From positions 31,723,262 through 31,787,261 of the forward strand of contig CM060175.1 of NCBI GenBank assembly GCA_030549775.1: DNA of 64,000 nucleotides, written 5' to 3'. The notes under the pieces were generated by a model. It did no database searches, was not told where the DNA came from, and saw only the letters and a list, made by a program, of their open reading frames with translations. The number at the start of each line of letters is the position of its first letter. Position 1 is the stretch's first letter. The position numbers and the translations under genes are program-made. Positions 45,850 to 58,070 of this stretch are shown here, one piece after another. Source of the DNA: Tamarix chinensis (Eukaryota > Streptophyta > Magnoliopsida > Caryophyllales > Tamaricaceae).

Positions 45850-46559
45850 CTATAATAGTGGGGTCCTCGTGCTCACATGGATTATTGAAGAATGTGTGTA
45901 ATGGACTTATTATCATTAATGAGAATAAAGAATAAGTTACCAGAAAAGTACTCAGGCCTTACCTTGTGTGTTATCGCATGTTACTTATATGATTGTGCTA
46001 TGTGATATGACTGTATGCTTGGCCTTAGCGCACCTGCGCCCTTACTCAGTACTGGACCCGTACTGATACTACCTTGATTGACTGGGTCATGTGATGATCC
46101 ACCGATGGTGGGGAGCAGACCTTTGATGCAGGTTGGGGGGAAGGCTTGACCCGAGTGAGTAAGCGGTCCGGATAATCACCCTTCGGAAATTGTGTTGTTT
46201 ATTCGTATTTGTCTTTGGAGGTTACAAGTGTTGTATTTAAATTTTCAAGGGTTTTATCGTACTTTGTTATTCCGTTATTTTAAGTACTCTGATATATGGA
46301 CCTTTTAAATTGTATTTCGGAATGTAACTTTTGACTTTCGCACTCTGATTTCGTAAAACTTATGCTTTATGAATGATTTGTCCTGGTTCTATTCTTTTTA
46401 GCCTTAGCACTTAGCATTGGGTCGGTAGGTATGAATCGATCTGGTACTAAGTGTGGCGGTAATACCCCCGGATTTACAATTTTATTTGCTTACTTCCGCT
46501 AAACTTCTTTTCAATTTAACGAAATTTTTCCGTAGTGAATTTGGGGGTGTTACAATTAT

Positions 46560-46680
46560 AGTTGATGGATCGGTCACATATAGGGTAAACACCCTAGCCA
46601 CTATTATTACCGGTGGATCGGTTGCACATAGGGTAAGAAACCTAACCACTATTTCGAACTGGTGGATCGGTTGGTCTCGT
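46560..46680 (-). repeat. Dyad array of unit C, right half
   Basis: Three units with the core GGTGGATCGG or GTTGATGGATCGG continue the array cut by unit B at 36614. Confidence 0.75.
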
Positions 46681-48089
46681 CTCAACGATCTTCCACTTTA
46701 AATGATTAGTTTCTTAAGTATATTATTCAATGGCTTTCACCCTAGACATGCATGAATCACTCCTTTAACACTTCACACATTGTAACTCATAAATTCCATC
46801 CTCATGACTCCACTTTAATCACCAAAAACAACTGATACTGCAAAAACCCTAAGTAGTTGCACCAAACCCTAATTATCAACACGAACCCTACACTTACATT
46901 ACTTTCCTCAAATCCCAAATCAGCGTTCCATACATAAACTTCACTCTCATACAAACTTTACACATCCCATGTAATTATTGACTTCCATGCAAACCCTAAT
47001 ACCACCATACAACCATTAACCGTTATGCAAAACCCAAAATCTCATCATACAAAACCCTAAATTCAATCCACATAACCCAAAGATTCATTCATACCAAACC
47101 CTAGATTCAAACCTTATACAACCCAAAGATTCATTCACACAAAACCCTAAATTCAATCCATACCAACACAAAGATTCAAATCATATAAAACCCAAAGATT
47201 TTTCCACATAATACAATTGATTAGATTCTCCCCTTTCATAACCACAATTTAGATTCCACCATACAAGACTATAAGTTAGATTCTCCCACATAAAATCATA
47301 AATTAGAATCTCCCAAGCAAAACTATAATTTGGATTAATTGGATCCCCCCAAAAAAATCATAAATTAGATTCTCCCAATCAAATCATAAATTAGGTTCTC
47401 CCATATAATATCATAAATTACATTCTCCCCAAATAATGTCTTAAATTAGATTCTCCCTAACAAACCATAAATTCAATTCTCCCATATAACATCATAAATT
47501 AGATTCTTTCTAACAAACCATAAATTCAATTCTCCCATATAACATCATAAATTATATTCTCTATACAAAATCTCAAAAATCATAAATTAGATTCTCATAC
47601 ACGAAACCCTAAAATTCTCCATTTTATTCCTCTACTCATGAATAAATGGAATACTTAGGTCAACTCACATCCCTTAATCAACTTCTTTCTCCATCCTCCT
47701 TTTTCATCCTTCTTCCCCACACAACCACATTGACATTCTCACATGCATGTCTTACAAGGTCATACACAAATAATACACATGCCATACGAAAACATACTTC
47801 AACTCCACGTCATATCATATACGGCATAATTAATAATCATAAACATAGAATGCATAGCATATGAATCACACAATGCATATTAGCACATAAAAGGCCTTAG
47901 CACCCCTTACCTAAAATGTCACTGGTCTTTGAGCACGTTCCTACGCCTCCTTAGGGCTTTGACCAATTAATAACATACTAATAAAATAACCTTAAAAAAA
48001 TTCTAACTTTGCTAAAGACATAAAAATAATAGAGATATTATAAACCTTGGTAATATAGGGTTAAAGATTTTACCCTAATGATAATAATG

Positions 48090-48153
48090 ATACTAAGATA
48101 ATAATATCAAAGATAATAAAACTAATATCAATGAGAATATAAATAATAGTAAC

Positions 48154-48188
<35 letters not shown>

Positions 48189-48480
48189 TAACATATAAGT
48201 TTTAAAATAAATAATGACTTACCATTTATTTAATATTAATAATAAAATTAATAACATATATAACAATATTGAAATAATAAAGACAATGATAATATTATTA
48301 TCAATGGTTATAAGAACACTAGAGATAATAATACTCAAATAAATAAGTGCAAATGTTAATACAAAATTAGGGCCTAAGATTTTCCAGAATAAATAATAGA
48401 ACGTTAATAATAATTATTCTAATAATTATAATATTAATAATAATAATAATAAGAATAAGAATGATAATAATCCCATAATA
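48090..48480. repeat. AAT-rich microsatellite field of unit C
   Basis: Interrupted AAT triplets, the longest pure run near 48155-48185, in the place equivalent to the microsatellites of A, B and E. Confidence 0.85.
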
Positions 48481-49176
48481 ATTCAATTAATAACTTAAAC
48501 TTCGAAACTAACAATAAAATTATTTTATTACCACTCTCCACCCTGCAAGTACAATTCAGCATAAATTTCACATCAAATAATAATAAAACATATTAAGAAT
48601 ATAAATATTAAGAATAATAATAATGGTATTTATATGAAAATAATTGAAATAAATTAAATCAAGGCTTATAATAATATGGAAAATGGTTGAGAGAGTCTAG
48701 GGTTCAACCTTAAGCTGGTGGGGATAGGCGGCAAGGGCGGTGGTTCACGGCGGCGACGGCGGTGGCCGAAAAAATAGAAGAAAAAAGAGAAAGATGGATG
48801 TTGGGAAAAAAGATAGGGAGAATTGAGGTGATATAAGAGGTGTTTATTGTTGCCAAGGAGGAGAGAGACAAAATGATGGTGGTGGTGCAGCCAAAGGTGG
48901 CGGTGCACGGCGGTGGAAGACGGTTTAAGGCTTCGGGGTCAAAATTCCGGCGAAACGAGCATCTAACTTTGCATGATTATTGAGGCTCGTACAAGAAGAA
49001 TCGAGAGGTGAAAATAGTTTAGTTAATTAGATGAACTTTCAGGTAAGAGAATGGAATGTTTCGGTGGCGCTGAGGTTGGCTAACGGCGGCGGAATACGCG
49101 TCTGAAGTCGCAGTGATGGCAGCTCGGGTCGAGGGTTTCGGGGAAGAAAAATCTCTAAAAACTCCAATAACAAGGC

Positions 49177-49184
49177 TATTTATA
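49177..49184 (-). promoter_or_regulatory. TATA box of unit C
   Basis: The minus strand reads CTATAAATAGCC, in the same position relative to the microsatellites and upstream segment as in units A, B and E. Confidence 0.55.
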
Positions 49185-50252
49185 GATGTTGGAATGGATA
49201 ATGAGGAGCTAAAGGTCGACATGGAAGTTTTAAATGCAAGAATTTGGGCAGCCGGCGGCGGAAAACGGTCGGGTATCGTTTGGGTTGCTCGAAATTTTGA
49301 GAGGTTGGGGAGAAGAAACGGGCAAGAGATAACGTCAAATAATTATTCCAATTTATTCCTGGAGTTAAGAGGAAGACAATGAGATAAGAAACGACCGGTA
49401 TTAATCACCGTAGCCGGAGATGCCATTGACGGGGGCAAGAGTTGCAGCGGCTTTGACGGAGGAAGAAGGAAGAAGGAAGGGAGGCGCTCGGGTCAACCGG
49501 GGAAGAAAATAAAAAAGGGAGACCGGGCGGTCGGGTGCGGTCGAGGGTGCGACTAAATGGAATGCTGCATTCCAACGAAATAACAAACATAATGACGCGT
49601 AGAGAGAGGCGGAAGAAGGGCGACAGCGTGAGGGTAATGGATTAAATTAAACGGTGAGTTTCGGTGGTAACTGGATCAAAAAGCAACGCAGAGACGACAT
49701 AAGAAGAAGCCGCACGGGCTGGGCTAAAGAGGAAGAAGAAAAGGAAGACTAGGCCGCCAGTTGGCCTCGTTCGGCGACAAGAAGTGGAAAAAGAAAGAAA
49801 AAGAAAAAGAAAAAGGAAGAAAGAAAAAGAAAAAGTGAAAAAGGAAAGGAGAAAAAAAATAATTAGATTAGGGCCAATTAAATTAATCTGAATATTTAGG
49901 ATATTTAAAAATAATAATATTTAAATCCCGTTTTAGGCTAAATTAGGATATTTAAAATATTTTCCATAAATTCCATTTTAATTATCAAAACACCCTAAAT
50001 TCGTCCAATTAAATTATTTATAAAATTATTATTAAATTAAACCTATTTTCTCATTCTTATTTTAAATAAAATAATTTATTTAATTAGCTAAAATACCCAA
50101 ATTCCTCCTAATTAAAATACTTATAAATTTATTCTTGATTTTCCCAAATAAATTTTCTTTTATTTTAATTAAAATAATTTATTTAATTAATCTTTATGAT
50201 AAAACCTCATTTAAATGTAATATTTAGAATTAGGATTTTTCGGGGCATTTCA

Positions 50253-50400
50253 TTACCATATTAATCATAACATGCTGCTATGTCATGAAACTCATATATA
50301 GACATGTTGTACACATAGAATCACATGGATACATGGTAATGAAGGTAATTAAGTAAAACCATACTCAAACTAACAAATCATGCATATAATGAGAGAACCA
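50253..50400 (-). mobile_element. LTR K, right part
   Basis: It continues LTR K after unit C. The words 'acatggtaatgaaggtaatt' and 'gcatgattt'-like text mirror 59345-59160 in the LTR of J. Similarity to J ends near 50400. Confidence 0.55.
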
Positions 50401-50414
50401 AATGATGATTCATT

Positions 50415-51420
50415 ATAGAAAGAAATTGATGTATAAAAATACTAAACAACTTGGGTCTTGCTAGAAGAAGAGGGGATGATGTGGGAAAAAGGATTTCATA
50501 ATCAAGTAACCCTTGAAATCAAATAATTACAATCACCACTTAAGGTATCAAATCTTAAGCTAAAGATTGTAAGATTTTTGAGATGGAACAAACCATGCAC
50601 TATGTTTGTTGGGAAACAAAAGACACACGATCTTCTCTATAGAATAATTAGTAAATGGCCCCTTTGTCATTCATTTTACACCCTTATAAGAGTGTAAGAA
50701 TTGGACAGAAATTACATTGAACCCTTAGGTAACCATAGGAGTTCAACTTAACTAAACACTAGTCTAATGCATGCTAACTATGGTAGAAACTAACTTACTA
50801 AAAAAATTAGCATGGAGGGCCAATTTTTGAGCTTCACATAACCTTTCCCCATGAATTAACTACTACATTGATTTTATAAGCAATTAATAGGACTTAGGAA
50901 ATATAAATTACAAAAAACAGAAAGCCAGTACATTATGCATTTCTATGCTTAATTAAATGGAAAAGTAACCCTTCCCCCAAGACCCTTTGTGGTCAACTGC
51001 TATGGCAGATTTTTAGGCCATTAAATATCCTAAATTAATTCTAATTAAGGTCTTAAAAGAACAAAATCTTAAGTCTAAAATCTGCTACAAAAGTGAAGTA
51101 GTTGCATGCTTGTGATTTTCAAAAAGTGTGCTCCATGAGCTATTTTTTGCTGGATGATGGGTGAAATTTCCATGACTTTTCAAGCCATATTTTGAGCCAT
51201 ATTCATGCCATAATGAAGAATAAAAATGTGGTGAGTTGATGGCTTACAATTTCCTTTGCATAGCTAGCCATTTGGAACCTTTTTGATGTAGGACTATCTT
51301 AACATTTCTAATGTGTCCTTTACTTGACAAAACTTTTATGCTCAAACACCTTTAGCTTCAAGTTCAAATAAAACCTTAGGAATGTGCTTAAGAATTCAGC
51401 TAACATTACTATAATGTTGT
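50415..51420 (-). mobile_element. Antisense LTR of the G family
   Basis: In reverse complement it matches the 3' LTR of element G across both pieces (17980-18761 and 24392-24515). At 50506-50510 GTAAC is the single, uninterrupted copy of the site where unit A sits in G. The ends were not resolved and no protein text is attached. Confidence 0.55.
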
Positions 51421-54400
51421 TATCCAAAATTAAAAAGAGGTAGATGCTCCAGTAGTATACTCCCCAAGTTGTTGATGATGAATCTTTATTTCTTGATTGG
51501 TGAATCTTGAATGTGTTGTTGTAGAATGAAGACTATTACAAATTCCCTTTTCTTGCAACTTAAAAATATGTTATAAATTATTTTCAAACACACATAAGGA
51601 AAACCATGAGTAGGCTCATTATCATGGTACAAAAAAAGTTTATTAAAAATTCTAAAGTTAATCTTAGACACACTAAGATTTTCTTTGAATGTTGAGTATT
51701 CAATTATCACTTTAGTAGGATAGGGATTGGGTGGATGAAAGAAAAATGGCTTATGGTTTGTAGGGATTCAAAATGGAGTAGAAGTGTAGGCATTATAAAC
51801 TTCATCAAAAGAGTGGAGGTTTGGAGGGGAGACAAGTGGGTTTTCACTAAACCTTAGGCTTACTTCACAGCTAATGATGGATGGTGGTGGAAGAAAATAA
51901 CGTTTGGGGGTGAGAGTGTTAGTTTTTGAGATACCAACATGCACCCAAGAATGTAGGATAATCTCTTAAGCACCTTATGGAATTTTTGTAGGAAGCGTAT
52001 TATAAATCACATTGCTATTATTCCTTAGTGGAGAAGGAAAAAGATCATCAACATACCTCTCAACCATGGGTTTGAATTTTTTTAGTTCAGAGTTGAAGTT
52101 GTCAGGAGGTGATGGCTTACATGGGTCAAATTTGAACAAAGGCAAGTTGTTGGGTTTGCAACTTCAACAACTAAAGGGGCATCTTCATCACATAAAGGCA
52201 CCTCCTTATGAACATTTTGAATGGCACTTCAATTCTACCTTCTCTTCAACATAACTCAAATTTTTTATCTCCTCCTTTTCCACATTGGTGAATTCAAATC
52301 AACTTTCTCCTTAATCAGACTCAACCTTTTTCTCCTCCACCACAATGGCATATTCAAATCTACTTTCTCCTTAACCAGACTCAACCTTTTTATCCTCCTC
52401 ATCTTTCACAACAATATCAAGCGTGGAAGTAAGACATGAAAGCCTTCTACTCATGATCTCCTTATATTTAAGGTGGTTATTGGAGCTTAGATTACCATTA
52501 GAACATAATGGTTCAACCCTAGCACTCCTTATTCTATCATTTTCTTGTTCCGATATTGTTGTTTGCATTTTACCAAGAAGATGACGACAAATATTTCTCA
52601 CATTTGTAGGGCTAAAAGCTATTATATATCCCCTGTCAAATTTTTATCTTTCTTATTATCTTCTTTCAACTTTTTGCTCAATAGATTAGAAATTGAACCT
52701 TTCAAATCTTCATTTGCATCCTTTGTTAGGGAATCATCCACTCCACTTTATCCTATTTTTATGGACATCTACACAACCCCTTCTATTAGCTCTATAAATG
52801 GAGGAGTTTAATTAAAATATTTTCCTAAATTTAATCAAACGTGTGGTGTTAATGTTGCCACCTCACCAACCACTAATTTTACGATCATCTTGGTAAACCC
52901 CCTACTTTTTTTAAGAATCTATTTCTCCAATATCTTAATAACTCTTTTGATTCATTCTTCAAATAAATCCATCAGAGGCTTAATTATTCCTTCCCTGTTT
53001 TCATCTTTGATAAACCAATCAATTACAAACATATCATTTCCATATCCCATATGTAATATCCCCCCTTAATTCAATATTTCTGAAAACTCATCCATTAACC
53101 ATGTTTCCCTTCTTCCAAGAAATATTAATAAATCTTAATTTTAGTAATTTTTCATTAAATATCATATTCCCTTTTCTACTAATTTAATCCTTCAGACCCC
53201 CTCCTTTTGGGTTTAACAATTTTCCTAATAGATGTATAATTTTATAAGCTACGATACTTTATGTTAGTATTTAATTTCCTTTACACCGATTCATTAGGAT
53301 TTTCTTTAAATATATTAACCTATCCCTATTTAGTTTTTTCCCAATACTTTAGAATGGGGAGAGGCTTTTTTTATTGTTGACACTTGTTAGATGTTAGGCC
53401 AGTAATGGATTTATTCAGGATTTTTTTTTTCAAATTTCTATTTCATTTTTCTAGCCTATTTTTTTTTACTTTATTTATAAAAGATGTGGATTATTTTATT
53501 ATTAAGGATCCTTTAACCATCATGAAGTAGTGGAAGTCTCAATATTTCTTTGTCTCGATAGATTTTAAGTGAATTCAACCCAAGTAGGGCTAGCTTAATC
53601 TTAACATTAGAGAGTGTCATGCTTTCTCTCTCGATTTAGAGTATTGAGTAGATAAGTTTGAAAATTTTATATATGATGGACATACTAACCATAGTAACAA
53701 AGTTGTGAACATTCACACCATTCCCCATTAGATGTGATTAAATTTTCAATACTAGTTAAGTACTTTCTCTTCCTTCATCATTTTTATTCATTAATTGATT
53801 TAACAAGTCCGCCATCTTATACAATTATCAAACTCTTCTCCTTATAATTTAAACCGTGGAAGCCACATCCAAATGTTGTTTCTCCTAGCTTGTCCAATGA
53901 CATAAAAAAGTTATTGTTCACATTTCAAGTGGAGTATCCATTACTAGGGAAGCTAAATGGAAGGTATATATTCTAACATTGGATTATTACCATGTCTATT
54001 TGTAATCATGTTCCTAGAGTTTATTTTTCCTTATTCTATACTAAAGATGTAGAAAATTCCATAAAACCTGATCCTAAAAATCCAAAGAAAAAGGAAAAGT
54101 TAAATAAGGTTAGAAATACATTTTACTTTTTCATCGCTTTTCACTATTAACATACTCTTAAATTAGTTAGCTATATTTACCAAAAATATTTTATTCCTTT
54201 AATCCTTTTTAAAAGGGGATCTACCTAAGATAATCCTTTAAGTACCAATAGCTAAAACAGTTTTTCAACCTTTATTTAGCTGACCTAAGCCTTCATTTGT
54301 TCCTCTTTTTATTGGCCTAAGGTCATTAGCCCAAAACGCACATGATTATTCTTATGAGCCTCTACCAAATATAATTAGAAGAAAAGTTAAGGAACTTATG

Positions 54401-54690
54401 GATCCTTCGTTAAGGGATACCTATATTCACTCTTTGCTATGTTCTAAATAGGCTCCTATCCCATTCTGGCCATAGAAATTGTTACAATCATGGATTGAGT
54501 AGAGGGTGAAGATGAGGAGGTGTTAAGGAAAGTTAAAACTTCTTTATGTATCAATAAAATTCCCTCTTTACTTAGAAAGGCTACCATGAGTGCAAATAAT
54601 ATATCTAGACTAAAAGTTGTCGGCAACTCTGTTCATGTTGTTGGTGTCAATAACATGCCCTTTTGTAGCTAGTATATCTATTATTCTTTT
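51420..54690. other. Unassigned decayed repeat sequence
   Basis: It is AT-rich, with short open frames only. A minus-strand frame near 52150-51990 reads PPDNFNSELKKFKPMVERYV and continues for a while, but I cannot name it. TGTAATATCCCCCC at 53053 looks like an LTR start, but no matching end was found. I found no gag domain, so I cannot say whether 52900-54690 is the front of element J. Confidence 0.4.
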
Positions 54691-57600
54691 TTATAAGAAA
54701 TAAAATTCTTCTATGCTCCCATCTAAGGATAGACATGCATGCTCTAGGTTATAGAAGAATATGACCTTAGTAATTAGCGGAATTGAGCTTTTGATAGAAT
54801 TCATATAGCTTAAGCTTTGGGATTTTGATGTTATCCTTAGGATGGATATGCTAACAAGATATTGGGCTTTGATCGACTGCACATAGAAGCACATAGTTCT
54901 GTAAGAACCACAGGGTGATAGGGTCTCTTACCAAAGATGCAAGCCTAGGCCCTAAGTGAAGATTGTGTCTATGATGGTGCTCTGTATGTTAGTACCAAAT
55001 AGGTACCTCCACTTCTTATGTAGCATTTTGGATCTGGATTTTAAGGATCTATCAATTGAGGAAATTCCAAAGGAATAAGAGTTTCCAAATGTGTTTCCTT
55101 ATGATATCCTAAGGATGTTGCTAGTGAATAAGATAGAATTCACGATAGACTTTCTACATAGGACAAAACCTGTGTCGAAGGTGCCAAATTGCTTGGCACT
55201 AACTAAGATGGCAGAGTTGTGTACTTAGTTGGAGAAGTTGTTGGAAAAGGGGTATATTCAATTGAGTGTATCACATTCAAGAGCACCAATCCTTGTCGTG
55301 AGGAAGAAGGATGGTGCGTTAAGGCTTTACATTAAGAACCGTGGGTCAAACCATGTTACAATAAAGAACTGTTACGCTTTACCATAGATCAATGACCTCT
55401 TTAATTCGTTGTGTGGGGCTATAATGTTTTGAAAGATAGATCTCATATTAAGGTATCATCAATTGAGGATTTCTATGAATGAAATGCCAATGATAACTTT
55501 TGGGATGAGGTATAGCCATTATAAGTTCATTGTGATATCCTTTGCTCTCACTAATGCCCTATCCCTATTCATGGCTCTCATAAACTGCATCTTGTAGTAG
55601 CGTCTTATTCGGTGTGGTCTTCATCGATGATATTTTTATTTACTTTTTCACTTGTGAGGAACACAAGTAGTACCTTAGACAATCTCAGGAGTTTTTGAGT
55701 AACCATGAGTTGTGTACCAAGCTCTCAAAGTGTGAGTTTTGGTTGGATAAGGTAGATTTCCTTAGTTATATCATCTTGAGGGATGGTTTGTTGGTGGATC
55801 CTTAGAATATCCGAGTAGTGTCAAAGTGCGCTACATGGACTAAGGTTAGGAAAGTTCATATTTTTCGAGGGTTAGTAAGATACTATAGATAGTTCTTCCA
55901 TAACTTTTTGAGGATCTTTCATCTTTTGACTACCTTGTTGAAAAAGAAAACATATTTTCTTTTTGATAATAAGTGCATAAGGGATTTTAGCTCAAATACT
56001 TAACTTATCATTGGTACGGAGGTGTTCAATATGTATGATGTTCCATCAAAGTTTTGTTTAGGGTGTGTGTTGATGCAACATAGGAGGGTAGTGGCCTATG
56101 CTTCTCGCTAGTTGAAGGAGCATAAGTAGAACTACCCTATGCATGACCTTTAGATAACTGTAATAGTTTTTACATTGAAGATTTGGAGATATTACTTGTA
56201 TAGAGTGAACTGTAAGTTCTACATGGGCCATACAAGCCTCAAGTACATCTTCATATCACATGAACTGAACATGAGGTAGAGAAGGAGGCTGGAGTTAGTT
56301 GGGGATAATAATTTAGAGTTAACTACCATGAGGTTAAGGCTAAAATCATAGCATATAGTCTCAACATAAAGACTTTGCATGCCTTACGTTCACTAGTAGT
56401 ATGAGATTGGATCTGTCAAGATCTTCAGGAGTTGAGCATATAGATCTTTGGATTTAGGAATCTTGAGATGAGGGTGAGTGCTCTCTCTATCACCATGGCC
56501 ATCCTCCTTGAGAATTAAGCTAGTTAGCTAGGAGATGTCAAGCTCATGTAGATTAAGAAGGTGATATCTGAGGGCAAGGTAGTGGGGTTTGAGATGTTTG
56601 AGGATGGTAGTGTCCATTTCCAAGGAATATGGTGCATTCTATAGTGCTATGATAAAATTAAGAGGAGAATATGAGATAAGGGTCATTGTGTACCTTATTT
56701 CATCCATCTGGAAGTGGATAAGTTGTACAAGGATTTGAGATTGATCTATTAGTGGCCTCATATGAAGAAAGATGTTGCATAATTTGTGGCCTAGTGCTTG
56801 ATGTGTCAGAAGGTTAGGGTGGAACACAAACATTTATTAGGATTAGTTCAGCCTTTGAAAGTCCTTGAGTGGAAAGGGGATAGTGTGTTGATGGAGTTTG
56901 TGGTTAAATTAATAAAGACCCTTAGTGGTTTGAATTAGATCTAGGTATTCATTGAGTTGTTGACTGAATATGTGGTATTATATTGATGATGTGGATATGA
57001 GTTATAGTAGATGGCCAGTGCTTACGAGAAGCGTGTGATTTGGCATGCGGTGCCTAAGAATATTGTGTCAGACAAAGATTCTAGATTCTTGTTGCACTTC
57101 TAGCAGAAGTTGCAAGTAGATTTTGGGAAAAAAACTTAAGATGATCCCAACTTCCGATCTAGCTACAGACTAGAAGATGGAGAACAATATTTAGACCTTG
57201 AAAAATATGCTTCAAGCATGGGTACTTGAGTTTAAGATAAGTTGGGAGGATTATCTAAATATGGTGGAGTTCTCCTACAACAACTTTCATCATGCAAACA
57301 TAGGGATGGCGTCTTGTGAGGTACTCTAGGAATGGAAGTGCCATAGTCCTATATGTTGGAGTGACTCTACTGAGATGATTATGTTGGGATTAGAGATGGT
57401 AAAGGGTACTAGATTGATTCAATACTAGATGAAGGTAACCATGAATATACTAGAGAGCTATGCAAATCTATGGATGAGAGTTGAGGTAAGCGAGTAATTC
57501 ATTCTAAAAGTTTTACCAACCAAGGGAGTGATGTGTTTGGTCAAAAGGGGAAGATTAACTCAAGGTTTATTGGGCCATACAAGATTTTTGATTAGGTTGG

Positions 57601-57960
57601 AAAAGTTTCTAATTATCTTACCTTACTTGTTGAGATTTGCATGTAAATAAATTTTTCCGCATCTCGTTGTTTAGGAGGTAAGTGTTAAATCTGTTACACA
57701 TCATTCAGCTTGATTTTATTGATCTTGATGAGAATTTGACTTTCTCGGAGTGACCGCTAAGGATCTAAGACTTGGGAGATGTTTTGGAAGATAATTTCAC
57801 TTGTGAACATCTTGTGGTCACATCATGAAGCAGAGGAGGCCATTTTTGAGGTTGAGAGGAGATGAAGATGAAGTATTCACAGTGGTTTGCATAGGTGCAT
57901 TATGTGGGTAACATCAATTTAGCTAAGGGGGTAGTACCCTTCTCTTGTGTAATACCCTTA
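54690..57960 (+). pseudogene. Tekay/Del-type chromovirus pol remnant (element J)
   Basis: A Ty3-gypsy polyprotein full of stops. Protease end near 54820-54870 (FDVILRMDMLTRYWALIDC, with Asp of the DTGA region not seen). Reverse transcriptase about 55010-55900: EFTIDFLHRTKPVSK, RAPILVVRKKDGALRLYIK, TFGMRYSHYKF; the YVDD box region is out of frame. RNase H about 55980-56400. Integrase about 56570-57480: KVRVEHKHLLGLVQPLKV, and VPKNIVSDKDSRF with one catalytic Asp. Near 57750-57900 a stretch resembles the C-terminal LSYEE...ILDREV region and the chromodomain of Tekay elements. The order and the adjoining polypurine tract and LTR fit one element. It is not functional. Confidence 0.85.
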
Positions 57961-58055
57961 GTTGTTGCATTCTTTTGGTTGATAGCTTAGGTTTTCATAT
58001 GTTTGGAGATTACATCAATACATTTCTTTTGTAGACATTAGGGATGAAGTCTCTT

Positions 58056-58067
58056 TTAAGGGGGTAG
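58056..58067 (+). other. Polypurine tract of element J
   Basis: TTAAGGGGGTAG lies three to four bases before the TG of the 3' LTR, downstream of the pol remnant on the same strand. Confidence 0.65.
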
Positions 58068-58070
58068 TGC

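Larger units (their letters stand above)
36615..46554 (+). mobile_element. Long-LTR unit B, sense, split by unit D
   Basis: It starts TGAAATACCCCG (36615) and ends GGGGGTGTTACA (46554). A perfect 5-bp duplication ATTAT (36610-36614 and 46555-46559) places it inside a CACTATTATAG repeat unit of C. Without unit D it is about 4.65 kb. The order of parts equals that of unit A: G+C-rich segment with palindromes (37080-37660), TATAAATA (37672), C-rich leader, microsatellites (38200-38600), 62-nt block (38837-38898), 18-nt block (39011-39028), dyad array (45456-45849), CCACCGATGGTGG dyad, and GGCGGTAATACCCCC box. Confidence 0.87.
35636..50252 (-). mobile_element. Long-LTR unit C, antisense, split by unit B
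   Basis: It starts TGTAACACCCC (35636) and ends GGGGCATTTCA (50252). A perfect 5-bp duplication TTACC flanks it (35631-35635 and 50253-50257). Without unit B and one copy of its duplication it is about 4.67 kb. Minus-strand order: purine-rich upstream segment (49860-49200), TATAAATA (49184-49177), microsatellites (48480-48090), 62-nt-type block (from 47972), AAACCCTA-type minisatellite (47600-46980), dyad array (46680-46560 and 36600-36330), and stem-loop (35773-35728). It lies in LTR K; the J LTR near 59345 shows the uninterrupted target. Confidence 0.85.

Noticed and set aside
52012..52811. Several open frames of 72-88 residues
   Set aside because: They are short, overlap on both strands, and lie in a decayed repeat with no family match.
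53053..53066. TGTAATATCCCCCC as an LTR start
   Set aside because: No matching end or target duplication was found, and what follows does not resemble the known LTRs of the window.
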